From Gammaproteobacteria bacterium (GTDB lineage: Bacteria; Pseudomonadota; Gammaproteobacteria; Xanthomonadales; Wenzhouxiangellaceae): a stretch of DNA of 20,331 bases. Position numbers and translations under genes: made by a program. Positions within the stretch are counted from its first letter, which is position 1. Each line of letters begins with the position of its first letter. A model generated the notes under the pieces. It saw only the letters and a list, made by a program, of their open reading frames with translations, searched no databases and was not told the DNA's origin. The stretch lies in contig PWWM01000164.1 of the NCBI GenBank assembly GCA_003561495.1, positions 1 to 20,331 of the forward strand, in the 5' to 3' direction. Positions 1-5,157 of this stretch are shown here, piece after piece.

Positions 1-619
1 CCATGACCAGGTTGGCCGGCGAGCCACAGACCGCCTGGTGCCCGGCCTCCCGCAACCAATCGGCGATCAGGGTGATTTGCTGGAGATCCTCCGAATACGC
101 GGTGGCATAGACCAGCCCGACCCGTGACCAGGACTTGAACGCCGCAACCAGACATTCGCGAATATTGCCGACAAACTCCAGGCCATCGAAACGCTCTCCC
201 CATTGCTCCGACAGGACCGAGTGGAGACCATGGCTTTCGGAAAAACCTCCCGGTCCATCCTCATTGAACTCGCTGATCATCCAGCGCCCCCCCACGGTCA
301 GGTGAAAATCACAACGACTCAATCTCGGACTGTTCGGCTTGGCGCCGACAATGGCCGGGCGCAATGCCTCGGGAATACCGACTGCCGCCAGCGCGTCCGG
401 GTTGTTGATGACGGCTCGCTCGAGCTTCCTCAGGCTCATCCAGGTGCGCCTGGCGGTTTCAGTCAGGAACTCATGCTCGGCCCGGCTGAGCACAATGGCA
501 TCGGACAACAGGTTGTGCCGGCCGCGATGATAGATATCCCACTTGCAATGGGCAAAGCGCATGGCCCTGAAAACGGCCTCGATTTCATCCGGCTCCAGTG
601 GCCAGGCCAGCGTTCTCAT
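1..619 (-). CDS. Glutathionylspermidine synthase-like ATP-grasp protein, N-terminal part (3' end beyond window)
   Basis: The frame is open from an ATG at 619 to the left edge, giving about 206 residues without a stop. The piece resembles the N-terminal (pre-ATP-grasp) region of the glutathionylspermidine synthase/YjfC-YgiC family. It has a helical stretch near residues 45-75 and then a strand-turn-strand RCDFHLTVGGRWMISEFNED at about residues 102-121, matching the family pattern R-x-D-F...(L/I)-x-E-(Y/F)-N-x-D. Family members ligate amines such as spermidine to carboxylates using ATP, although the substrates of YjfC-type members are not settled. The catalytic ATP-grasp core lies outside the window, so activity cannot be judged. 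The gene starts 17 nt after the stop of the membrane-protein gene and is probably in the same operon. In E. coli a yjfC-type gene also sits near a DUF350 gene, which supports the call. Family assignment is by motif memory and is moderately sure. Confidence 0.6.
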   Translation of the reverse strand, partial: MRTLAWPLEPDEIEAVFRAMRFAHCKWDIYHRGRHNLLSDAIVLSRAEHEFLTETARRTWMSLRKLERAVINNPDALAAVGIPEALRPAIVGAKPNSPRLSRCDFHLTVGGRWMISEFNEDGPGGFSESHGLHSVLSEQWGERFDGLEFVGNIRECLVAAFKSWSRVGLVYATAYSEDLQQITLIADWLREAGHQAVCGSPANLVM

Positions 620-636
620 GGGATTCGGGGGTTTTC

Positions 637-1584
637 CTAGAGATTGGTCAAGCCAACCAACCGGCCCAGCCACGGAATGGTGATGATTCCGATCAGTGCC
701 ATGACGATGTAGATCCAGCCCTCGCCCTTGCGCCGGTCGGCATCGGGCGAGCCGGGTCGCAGAATCTCGTGAGCCAGAATGGGCAGGGCAATGACACTGA
801 AACCGACCAGGCCGTCCCAAAAGCCCAGGTAATCGCCCTGGACTGCATAGGCGATGGTGATCGCGCAGGCTATGCAGAAATACGATGCCGCCCGGGCATC
901 TTCCAGGTTGCGTTCACGCACGATGCGAGTGCGGAAATCGCCCCGCTCACGCCGGAACCAGAACCGCATGGTGAAATACAGGATCAGCCAGCCCATGATG
1001 AAAAACCACGGGGTGATCCACCAGCCATCCTCGTAACCGGGCAGGATGGCGAACAGCCAGCCGTACTCGAGCGCCTCCCCTTCCATCGAACCCCACATGG
1101 CGCCGCCGAAGATCAACCCGGTCGAGAAGGTAAATGCACCCAGCCAGGTTCCGGCGGCCAGGTTCTTGCGCTCGTAGGCATCGATCCTCAGTCGGGGACC
1201 GAACCACTCAGCAGCATACTGGCCAAACAGCTTGATGGCGGCAAAGGCCATCAACGCGTACAGCACCGTCCATATTCCGGTTATGGTCGGGTCGGCATGA
1301 AACAGCAGCACGTAAGCGCACCAGACCACCGAGGCGATCACGCCCAGGCGGGCCATGCCGATGGCGGGATTGTTGACCAGGTAGATCACATGCAAACTGG
1401 TCACCTGGCTGCGCCACAGCCCCCAAAAGCACACCACCATGGCGGCCCCGAACACGAATCCGGTATCGGGCCAGAACACATCGGCTTCGTAGAAGATCAC
1501 CGCCGTGAAAAACCCCACGAAGATAGCACCGAACAGCAGGCCGAGCATATCTGGCAGGTAGACGGTCTTGTTGTCGCTACTCAT
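637..1584 (-). CDS. Polytopic inner-membrane protein, DUF350-like
   Basis: This is a 315-residue protein with about eight hydrophobic segments and no signal peptide. It contains two segments of the type Asn-Leu-Ala-Ala-Gly followed by a glycine-rich membrane helix: one around residues 139-165 (KNLAAGTWLG...GGAMWGSM) and a weaker one around 225-250 (RNLEDARAASYF). These resemble the N-x-A-A-(G/S) signature of the DUF350 (YjfL) membrane family, whose members are typically about 130 residues, so this could be an enlarged or divergent relative. The function of DUF350 proteins is not established. The start ATG overlaps the stop of the upstream deiminase gene (ATGA), which indicates translational coupling. 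An ATP-grasp gene of the glutathionylspermidine synthase type follows, as in E. coli yjfLMC. That it is a membrane protein is near certain; the DUF350 relation is tentative. Confidence 0.8.
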   Translation of the reverse strand: MSSDNKTVYLPDMLGLLFGAIFVGFFTAVIFYEADVFWPDTGFVFGAAMVVCFWGLWRSQVTSLHVIYLVNNPAIGMARLGVIASVVWCAYVLLFHADPTITGIWTVLYALMAFAAIKLFGQYAAEWFGPRLRIDAYERKNLAAGTWLGAFTFSTGLIFGGAMWGSMEGEALEYGWLFAILPGYEDGWWITPWFFIMGWLILYFTMRFWFRRERGDFRTRIVRERNLEDARAASYFCIACAITIAYAVQGDYLGFWDGLVGFSVIALPILAHEILRPGSPDADRRKGEGWIYIVMALIGIITIPWLGRLVGLTNL

Positions 1585-2594
1585 GTTTTCGACTCCAATC
1601 GCAGTGGCTGACTGATGCAGTGCAGCGTTCCGCCGAGCTCAAGCAGTGCGCGGCAATCCAGGCCTTCAATTCGGTCATCCGGGAACACCGAAGCCAGTAT
1701 GGCCAGTGCCTTCTGATCGGCATTGTGACCGAATTGCGGCACCAGGACCAGCCCCGGCGCCTGGTGAAAGTTGGCGTAGCTGGCCGGCAGTCGGCGCCCA
1801 TCTCGGCCAAGGACTTCAGGCAATGGCAATTCGATCAGCTCCGGTCTTCCCTTGGTCAAGGTCATGGCCTGCAGGCGAACGTAGTTTTCGGCCAGCATGG
1901 GCCGGTCGGGATGATCATGCGGCAAGTCCGGGCTGACAACCACCAGTCGATCCGGCCCCACGAAACGCACCAGGTTATCGACATGACCATCAGTGTCATC
2001 ACCGCTCAGCCCCCCGGGCAGCCAGTGAACGTGCTTGGCCCCGAGGAATGACTTCAAGGTGGCCGTCACGGTTGAATGATCCGGATTGTTGCGGTTGGGG
2101 TTGAGCAGCACCGACTCGGTGGTCAACAGTTCGCCCTGCCCGTTGAACTCGATGGCGCCACCCTCCAGGGTGATCGGCAGACGAACTCTTTCCATTCCAA
2201 GGCGGCGGGCCAGCACATTGGGAATGAGCCGGTCCAGCTCGTGTGGATACTTGTTGCCCCAGCCGTTGAAATTGCCGTCGATGAATACCGGGCGGCCTTG
2301 CTCATCGATCGCGCTGATCGGGGCGGCATCGCGCATCCACAGGTCATTGGTCAACAAGGGCTCGAGGTGCAAGGACTCATCCTCGCCGCCCAGCAATCTC
2401 GAGATGGCCGCCTTGTCGTCCGGCGGCACCAGCAGCCAGACCGGCTCGTGACGGCGCAACAGGCCGATCAGAAGCCGATAGAACTCGACCAGTTTCTGCT
2501 GCAAGGCGCGATGCTCCACCCCCGGCCAGGCCAGCAAGGTGGCCGTGCGTGGCTCCCACTCAGCCGGCAGACGAAGGCGGAACTGACCGGTCAT
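1581..2594 (-). CDS. aguA: Agmatine deiminase / Porphyromonas-type peptidylarginine deiminase family protein
   Basis: The product is 337 residues, the usual length for agmatine deiminase, a cytoplasmic enzyme that hydrolyses agmatine to N-carbamoylputrescine and ammonia on the route from arginine to putrescine. The guanidine-modifying fold is recognisable from LWMRDAAPIS (Asp89), LEGGAIEFNGQG (Glu144), GDDTDGHVDN (His204) and the C-terminal GGTLHCISQP with the nucleophile Cys326. The catalytic Asp/Glu, His and Cys are therefore all present. Small departures from the textbook motifs (RDAAP rather than RDxGP, GGTLHC rather than GGNIHC) leave open that the substrate is another guanidino compound. 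The start ATG at 2594 overlaps the stop of rraA (ATGA), and the stop overlaps the start of the membrane-protein gene, so the three are translationally coupled. Family membership is sure; agmatine as substrate is likely but not shown. Confidence 0.85.
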   Translation of the reverse strand: MTGQFRLRLPAEWEPRTATLLAWPGVEHRALQQKLVEFYRLLIGLLRRHEPVWLLVPPDDKAAISRLLGGEDESLHLEPLLTNDLWMRDAAPISAIDEQGRPVFIDGNFNGWGNKYPHELDRLIPNVLARRLGMERVRLPITLEGGAIEFNGQGELLTTESVLLNPNRNNPDHSTVTATLKSFLGAKHVHWLPGGLSGDDTDGHVDNLVRFVGPDRLVVVSPDLPHDHPDRPMLAENYVRLQAMTLTKGRPELIELPLPEVLGRDGRRLPASYANFHQAPGLVLVPQFGHNADQKALAILASVFPDDRIEGLDCRALLELGGTLHCISQPLRLESKT

Positions 2595-3076
2595 TCATCG
2601 AGCTTTTGATCGGAAACGATCACGCCATTGGCGTCGGCGTAGACATGCTGGCCGGGTTGAAATTTCACCCCGCCAAAGCAGATCGGAATACCCAGCTGCC
2701 CCTCACCGCGACGCACCGACTTGATCGGCACGCACCCCAGCGCAAACACCCCGAAATCGATCCCGGCCAGGACTTCCACATCCCGGCAGGCGCCATGGAT
2801 GATGATGCCCGCCCAGCCCTGTTCAAGCGCCCCGGCAGCAATCATGTCGCCGATCAGGGCGTGGCGCAGTGACCCGCCGCCATCGACCACCAGCACCCGG
2901 CCTTCGCCGGGCGTGGCCAGCACCTCCTTGATGCGCGAGTTGTCCTCGAAGCACTTGACGGTTTCGATCGATCCGGAAAAGGTCGAGCGGCCACCGTAGC
3001 TTTGCCAGTTCAGGCCGGTCACCACCTGGATCCGGTCGGGGTGGCGGTCACAAAGGTCGGGGGTGGAGAGAGTCAT
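2591..3076 (-). CDS. rraA: RraA family protein (RNase E inhibitor-like / HMG aldolase fold)
   Basis: This 161-residue protein matches E. coli RraA along its length: TPDLCD at the start, GGRSTFSG, TVKCFEDN, GRVLVVDGGGS, the GACRD loop and FGGVKFQPGQHVYAD. RraA binds RNase E and damps mRNA turnover. The wider family includes class II 4-hydroxy-4-methyl-2-oxoglutarate aldolases and oxaloacetate decarboxylases. Here the Arg98-Asp99 pair of the GAxRD metal-site motif is intact, whereas as I recall E. coli RraA has Gln at the Asp position, so aldolase or decarboxylase activity remains possible. The ATG at 3076 was chosen because MTLSTPDLCD aligns with the E. coli N-terminus. The open frame extends upstream to 3271, but that part is not RraA-like and runs through a repeat. 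No strong Shine-Dalgarno sequence is visible. It is the first gene of the minus-strand operon. Confidence 0.9.
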   Translation of the reverse strand: MTLSTPDLCDRHPDRIQVVTGLNWQSYGGRSTFSGSIETVKCFEDNSRIKEVLATPGEGRVLVVDGGGSLRHALIGDMIAAGALEQGWAGIIIHGACRDVEVLAGIDFGVFALGCVPIKSVRRGEGQLGIPICFGGVKFQPGQHVYADANGVIVSDQKLDE

Positions 3077-3136
3077 GGCGATGGTGAAGTGCAGGGTTTG
3101 GGTTGGCAATCTATTATGGACCAGGGAATGGGAGTG

Positions 3137-3163
3137 AGGAGACGGAAGACGGAAGACGGAAAC
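3137..3163 (+). repeat. Heptamer array GGRAGAC, solitary copy
   Basis: Four tandem 7-nt units run aGGAGAC, GGAAGAC, GGAAGAC, GGAAac; the first and last are imperfect. The same heptamer forms the two inverted arrays around the four-helix-bundle gene at 3910-3937 and 4340-4367. This copy has no partner nearby. Confidence 0.85.
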
Positions 3164-3205
3164 CCTCAACTGAATCCTGTCGGTCGGTGGTCGGAATCGT
3201 CGTAG

Positions 3206-3225
3206 GTCGGACCTGCGCGTCCGAC
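3206..3225. repeat. REP-like palindrome
   Basis: The sequence gtcggac-ctgcgc-gtccgac forms a perfect 7-bp stem with a 6-nt loop. It is embedded in cgtaggtcggac...gtccgacggc, the style of extragenic palindromes common in GC-rich gammaproteobacteria. No T-tract follows on either side, so it is not an obvious intrinsic terminator. No second copy was seen in the window. Confidence 0.6.
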
Positions 3226-3357
3226 GGCCAGCATTATCAAATTGCACCAGGCGTCCGTTAAAGGGTCGCATTGCTGCTGGAGGGCTTGCTCGACCAGCTC
3301 GAATCCCGTTAGCGGACGAAATCGTCGCATCGAGCCGGTGCTGGTGGACAGATTTTC

Positions 3358-3387
3358 TTGCAAGTTGGCGGCGATTTCTGGTATAAA
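3358..3387 (+). promoter_or_regulatory. Probable sigma70 promoter of rpmB-rpmG
   Basis: A -35 box TTGCAA (3358-3363) and a -10 box TATAAA (3382-3387) are separated by 18 bp. Each differs from consensus by one or two bases. Transcription would start near 3394, giving a leader of about 30 nt with AGGA (3412-3415) ahead of the rpmB ATG. Confidence 0.7.
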
Positions 3388-3424
3388 GGCGGGCTAGTTT
3401 TCAATATTTCCAGGAATTACTGTC

Positions 3425-3661
3425 ATGTCTCGAGTGTGTCAGGTCACCGGCAAGCGCCCGCTGGTCGGAAACAACGTGTCCCACGCCAACAACAAGACCA
3501 AGAAGCGTTCGCTGCCGAATCTGCACAGCCATCGTTTCTGGGTCGAGAGCGAAAACCGCTGGGTGAAGCTGCGCGTGTCCACCAAGGGCCTGCGCATCAT
3601 CGACAAGAACGGCATCGACAAGGTCCTGTCCGACCTGCGTGCCCGTGGCGAAAGAGTCTAA
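3425..3661 (+). CDS. rpmB: 50S ribosomal protein L28
   Basis: The 78-residue product has the normal bacterial L28 length and sequence: SRVCQVTGKRP at the N-terminus, GNNVSHANNKTKK, RFWVESENRWVKLRVS and a C-terminal GIDKVL. It is a structural protein of the large ribosomal subunit. Only one Cys is seen (Cys5), so this is the form without a zinc-binding Cys set. The gene starts 38 bp after a good TATAAA box and is followed 11 nt later by rpmG with its own strong ribosome site, the usual rpmBG operon. There is no reason to doubt the assignment. Confidence 0.98.
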   Translation: MSRVCQVTGKRPLVGNNVSHANNKTKKRSLPNLHSHRFWVESENRWVKLRVSTKGLRIIDKNGIDKVLSDLRARGERV

Positions 3662-3672
3662 GGAGAGTCATC

Positions 3673-3840
3673 ATGGCTGGAAGCGCAAGAGACAAGATCA
3701 AGCTGGTATCCACCGCCGGCACCGGTCACTTCTACACCACCAACAAGAACAAGAAAAACACCCCGCACAAGCTGGAGTTCAAGAAGTACGACCCGGTGGT
3801 GCGCAAGCATGTGGCGTACAAGGAAGCGAAGATTAAGTGA
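3673..3840 (+). CDS. rpmG: 50S ribosomal protein L33
   Basis: The 55-residue product has exactly the E. coli L33 length and closely follows its sequence: DKIKLVSTAGTGHFYTT, the lysine/asparagine-rich turn, and the C-terminal VAYKEAKIK. It is a large-subunit protein near the ribosomal E site. There are no cysteines, so this is the zinc-independent paralogue type. The ATG at 3673 was chosen because AAGGAG (3660-3665) precedes it at good spacing and because it gives the canonical N-terminus; the longer open frame from 3358 overlaps rpmB and is not coding there. Transcription ends at the hairpin at 3879-3903. Confidence 0.98.
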   Translation: MAGSARDKIKLVSTAGTGHFYTTNKNKKNTPHKLEFKKYDPVVRKHVAYKEAKIK

Positions 3841-3878
3841 GGGGTGGGGCTTCGGCTCCGTACCTTTGAGACTTGAAG

Positions 3879-3903
3879 CGCCGGGGCTTTGTCCCGGCGT
3901 TTT
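3879..3903 (+). terminator. Intrinsic terminator after rpmG
   Basis: A 7-bp GC-only stem, cgccggg (3879-3885) with cccggcg (3893-3899), closes a 7-nt loop and is followed by TTTT (3900-3903). It lies 38 nt after the rpmG stop. Read from the other strand no T-tract follows, so it should not stop minus-strand transcripts coming from radC. Confidence 0.85.
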
Positions 3904-3909
3904 CCATTT

Positions 3910-3937
3910 GGGAGACGGAAGACGGGAGACGGGAGAC
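3910..3937 (+). repeat. Left GGRAGAC array of the four-helix-bundle cassette
   Basis: There are four perfect 7-nt units: GGGAGAC, GGAAGAC, GGGAGAC, GGGAGAC. The array starts 6 nt after the T-tract of the rpmG terminator and ends 3 nt before the stop codon (TAG, 3941-3943) of the four-helix-bundle gene. It is the inverse of the array at 4340-4367, matching it at 27 of 28 positions. Confidence 0.95.
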
Positions 3938-3940
3938 GAT

Positions 3941-4375
3941 CTAGCTCGGTGGGCGGGACTGTTTGACAGTGATGAGTTTGTTGATCATTGCGTAAACGCG
4001 GTGCAGCTTCTCGAAGACGGGATCGGAATCTTCCAAGAAATTGAGCTCGCTTGCGATTTGCATCTGTGTGTCGAGCTCCATCAAAGAACCCCGTGCAATC
4101 TGCAAGTATCTGATGAACTCCTGGTTGCCTCCTCTCCCTGCTCCTTCAGCAATATTACTGGGCACACTAAGAGCTGATCGCTGAATCTGAGATGTGAGGC
4201 CGAATCGATGTTCGGCTGGGAATCTTGCCGAGATTGAATACACCGACCTTAGTAAATCAATCGATTCGCTCCACACCTTGAGACGATAATGCGATGGAGC
4301 TTGTCGTCGCCACCGACCCTTGGCAGCATTCGCCTTTCCGTCTCCCGTCTTCCGTCTTCCGTCTCCCGTTTTCAT
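3941..4375 (-). CDS. Four-helix-bundle protein (23S rRNA IVS/S23-like, Avd-related fold)
   Basis: This 144-residue protein belongs to the four-helix-bundle family first seen as the ORF of 23S rRNA intervening sequences and related to Avd, the accessory protein of diversity-generating retroelements. Family marks are YRLKVWSESIDL (30-41), TSQIQRSALSVPSNIAEG (61-78), GNQEFIRYLQIARGSLMELDTQ (83-104) and the late helix FEKLHRVYAMINKL (121-134). The cellular role is unknown; members form pentameric basic bundles. The only sensible start is the ATG at 4375, which overlaps the radC stop (ATGA) and is preceded by GAGGGG. With that start, residues 2-14 (KTGDGRRKTGDGK) are simply the translated right heptamer array and are not part of the family domain. 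The longer open frame upstream to 4843 is the shadow of radC. The domain call is very sure; the start is likely. Confidence 0.88.
   Translation of the reverse strand: MKTGDGRRKTGDGKANAAKGRWRRQAPSHYRLKVWSESIDLLRSVYSISARFPAEHRFGLTSQIQRSALSVPSNIAEGAGRGGNQEFIRYLQIARGSLMELDTQMQIASELNFLEDSDPVFEKLHRVYAMINKLITVKQSRPPS
4340..4367 (-). repeat. Right GGRAGAC array of the four-helix-bundle cassette
   Basis: Read on the minus strand, the units are GGGAGAC, GGAAGAC, GGAAGAC, GGGAGAC. It differs from the left array by one base in the third unit. It ends 4 bp before the radC stop codon (4372-4374) and is read as codons 3-12 or so of the four-helix-bundle gene. Confidence 0.95.
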
Positions 4376-5046
4376 ACAAGCCCCCTCTCCGCCAGACTCA
4401 CCACCTCGGCATCCCCCACGATGAAATGATCCAGCAAGCGGATATCGACCAGGCCCAGGGCGTCTCTCAGGCGGCGGGTGATGGCCAGGTCGGCCTGGCT
4501 GGGTTCGGCAATGCCCGAAGGGTGGTTGTGGGCGACGATCAGGGCGGCGGCGCGGCGGGCCAGGGCCTTTTCGACGACCACGCGGGGATGGACATGGGCC
4601 GAGTCGATGGTTCCGGTGAACAGCTCTTCGAAAGCAATCACCCGGTGGCGGGTATCCAGCATCAGTGCACAAAACACCTCGTGCGGGCGGTCGCGCAAGG
4701 CGGCACGGAGGTACTCGCGGGTGGCCTGCGGACTGGTCAGGGGTTTGCCGCGCTCGAGTGATTCGCGCAAATGGCGCCGGGCCAGCTCCAGGGCGGCATG
4801 AATCTGGGCATACTTGGCCGGTCCCAGGCCCGGCATGCCGCACAGATCATCACGGTCACACTCCATCAGTCCACGCAAGCCACCGAAGTGGCGGATCAGT
4901 TCGCGCGCCAGGTCAAGTGCGGATCGACCACGGGTGCCGGTGCGCAGCAGGATGGCCAGCAGCTCGGCATCACTCAAGGTACCCGGACCCCGTTCCAGAA
5001 GGCGTTCGCGCGGGCGTTCGGTCAGTGGCCAGTCAGCGATTCGCAT
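4372..5046 (-). CDS. radC: RadC family JAMM/MPN-domain protein
   Basis: The 224-residue product has the standard two-part RadC layout. An N-terminal helix-hairpin-helix-like region (about 45-90, with GMPGLGPAKYAQ) is followed by the JAB1/MPN metalloprotease-like fold. The metal-site motif is complete: Glu140/141 in FEELF, His173-x-His175 in AHNHPSG, and Asp186 in PSQAD; the family HVHPREV-like strand is HVHPRVVVEKAL (151-162). The name is historical: the E. coli radC102 repair phenotype was later traced to recG, and the function is still unclear. The ATG at 5046 is preceded by AAGGAA at good spacing. It is transcribed divergently from coaBC, as in Pseudomonas. Its stop overlaps the start of the four-helix-bundle gene, and a heptamer array begins 4 bp downstream. 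Confidence 0.95.
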   Translation of the reverse strand: MRIADWPLTERPRERLLERGPGTLSDAELLAILLRTGTRGRSALDLARELIRHFGGLRGLMECDRDDLCGMPGLGPAKYAQIHAALELARRHLRESLERGKPLTSPQATREYLRAALRDRPHEVFCALMLDTRHRVIAFEELFTGTIDSAHVHPRVVVEKALARRAAALIVAHNHPSGIAEPSQADLAITRRLRDALGLVDIRLLDHFIVGDAEVVSLAERGLV

Positions 5047-5157
5047 ACAATTCCTTTTGAAAGTGAAGACGAAGGCTTATTCTGTTCAGGATCCAGCCCC
5101 TAGCCCATAGGCAATGGTGGCCACAGGACCTAGGAAATTGACTCGACAAGGCCCGCG

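Larger units (their letters stand above)
3077..3424. other. Intergenic region between rraA and rpmB
   Basis: This 348-bp divergent spacer holds no gene I can support. It contains a GGRAGAC heptamer array (3137-3163), a 7-bp-stem palindrome of REP type (3206-3225) and the rpmB promoter (3358-3387). A minus-strand frame (3166-3330, 54 codons) runs through the palindrome; I do not recognise its product and treat it as doubtful. The rraA promoter should lie here too, but I cannot pick one out. Confidence 0.7.
3910..4367. mobile_element. Putative inverted-repeat cassette carrying a four-helix-bundle gene
   Basis: A 458-bp segment is bounded by two 28-bp heptamer arrays in inverted orientation (27/28 identity after reversal) and contains almost only one gene. 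It sits exactly between the rpmG terminator and the radC stop codon, in a gene order that is otherwise conserved in relatives as I recall it. No transposase is present and no target-site duplication is obvious, so any mobility would have to be supplied in trans. Calling it mobile is inference from the terminal inverted repeats, the location, and the known scattered occurrence of S23-like genes. Confidence 0.4.

Noticed and set aside
598..1611. 337-codon plus-strand frame opposite the membrane-protein gene
   Set aside because: Its product has the low-complexity His/Gln/Pro-rich look of an antisense frame, while the minus strand gives a clean multi-helix membrane protein with coupled ends.
2591..3271. 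Longer rraA frame starting at 3271
   Set aside because: The extra 65 residues run through the heptamer array and palindrome, and the family N-terminus begins at 3076.
3166..3330. Small minus-strand frame (MRRFRPLTG..., 54 codons) in the rraA-rpmB spacer
   Set aside because: It runs through the REP-like palindrome, has no recognised family and no convincing ribosome site; it may be a remnant, but there is not enough to call a gene.
3910..4367. CRISPR-like array from the regularly spaced heptamers
   Set aside because: Units are 7 nt and directly tandem with no spacers.
3941..4375. Diversity-generating retroelement, because the four-helix-bundle protein resembles Avd
   Set aside because: No reverse transcriptase and no template/variable repeat pair were seen anywhere in the window; the similarity is at fold-family level only.
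3941..4843. 300-codon minus-strand frame containing the four-helix-bundle domain
   Set aside because: The part upstream of 4375 is an out-of-frame shadow of radC, rich in Pro and Arg; the domain needs only 4375-3941.
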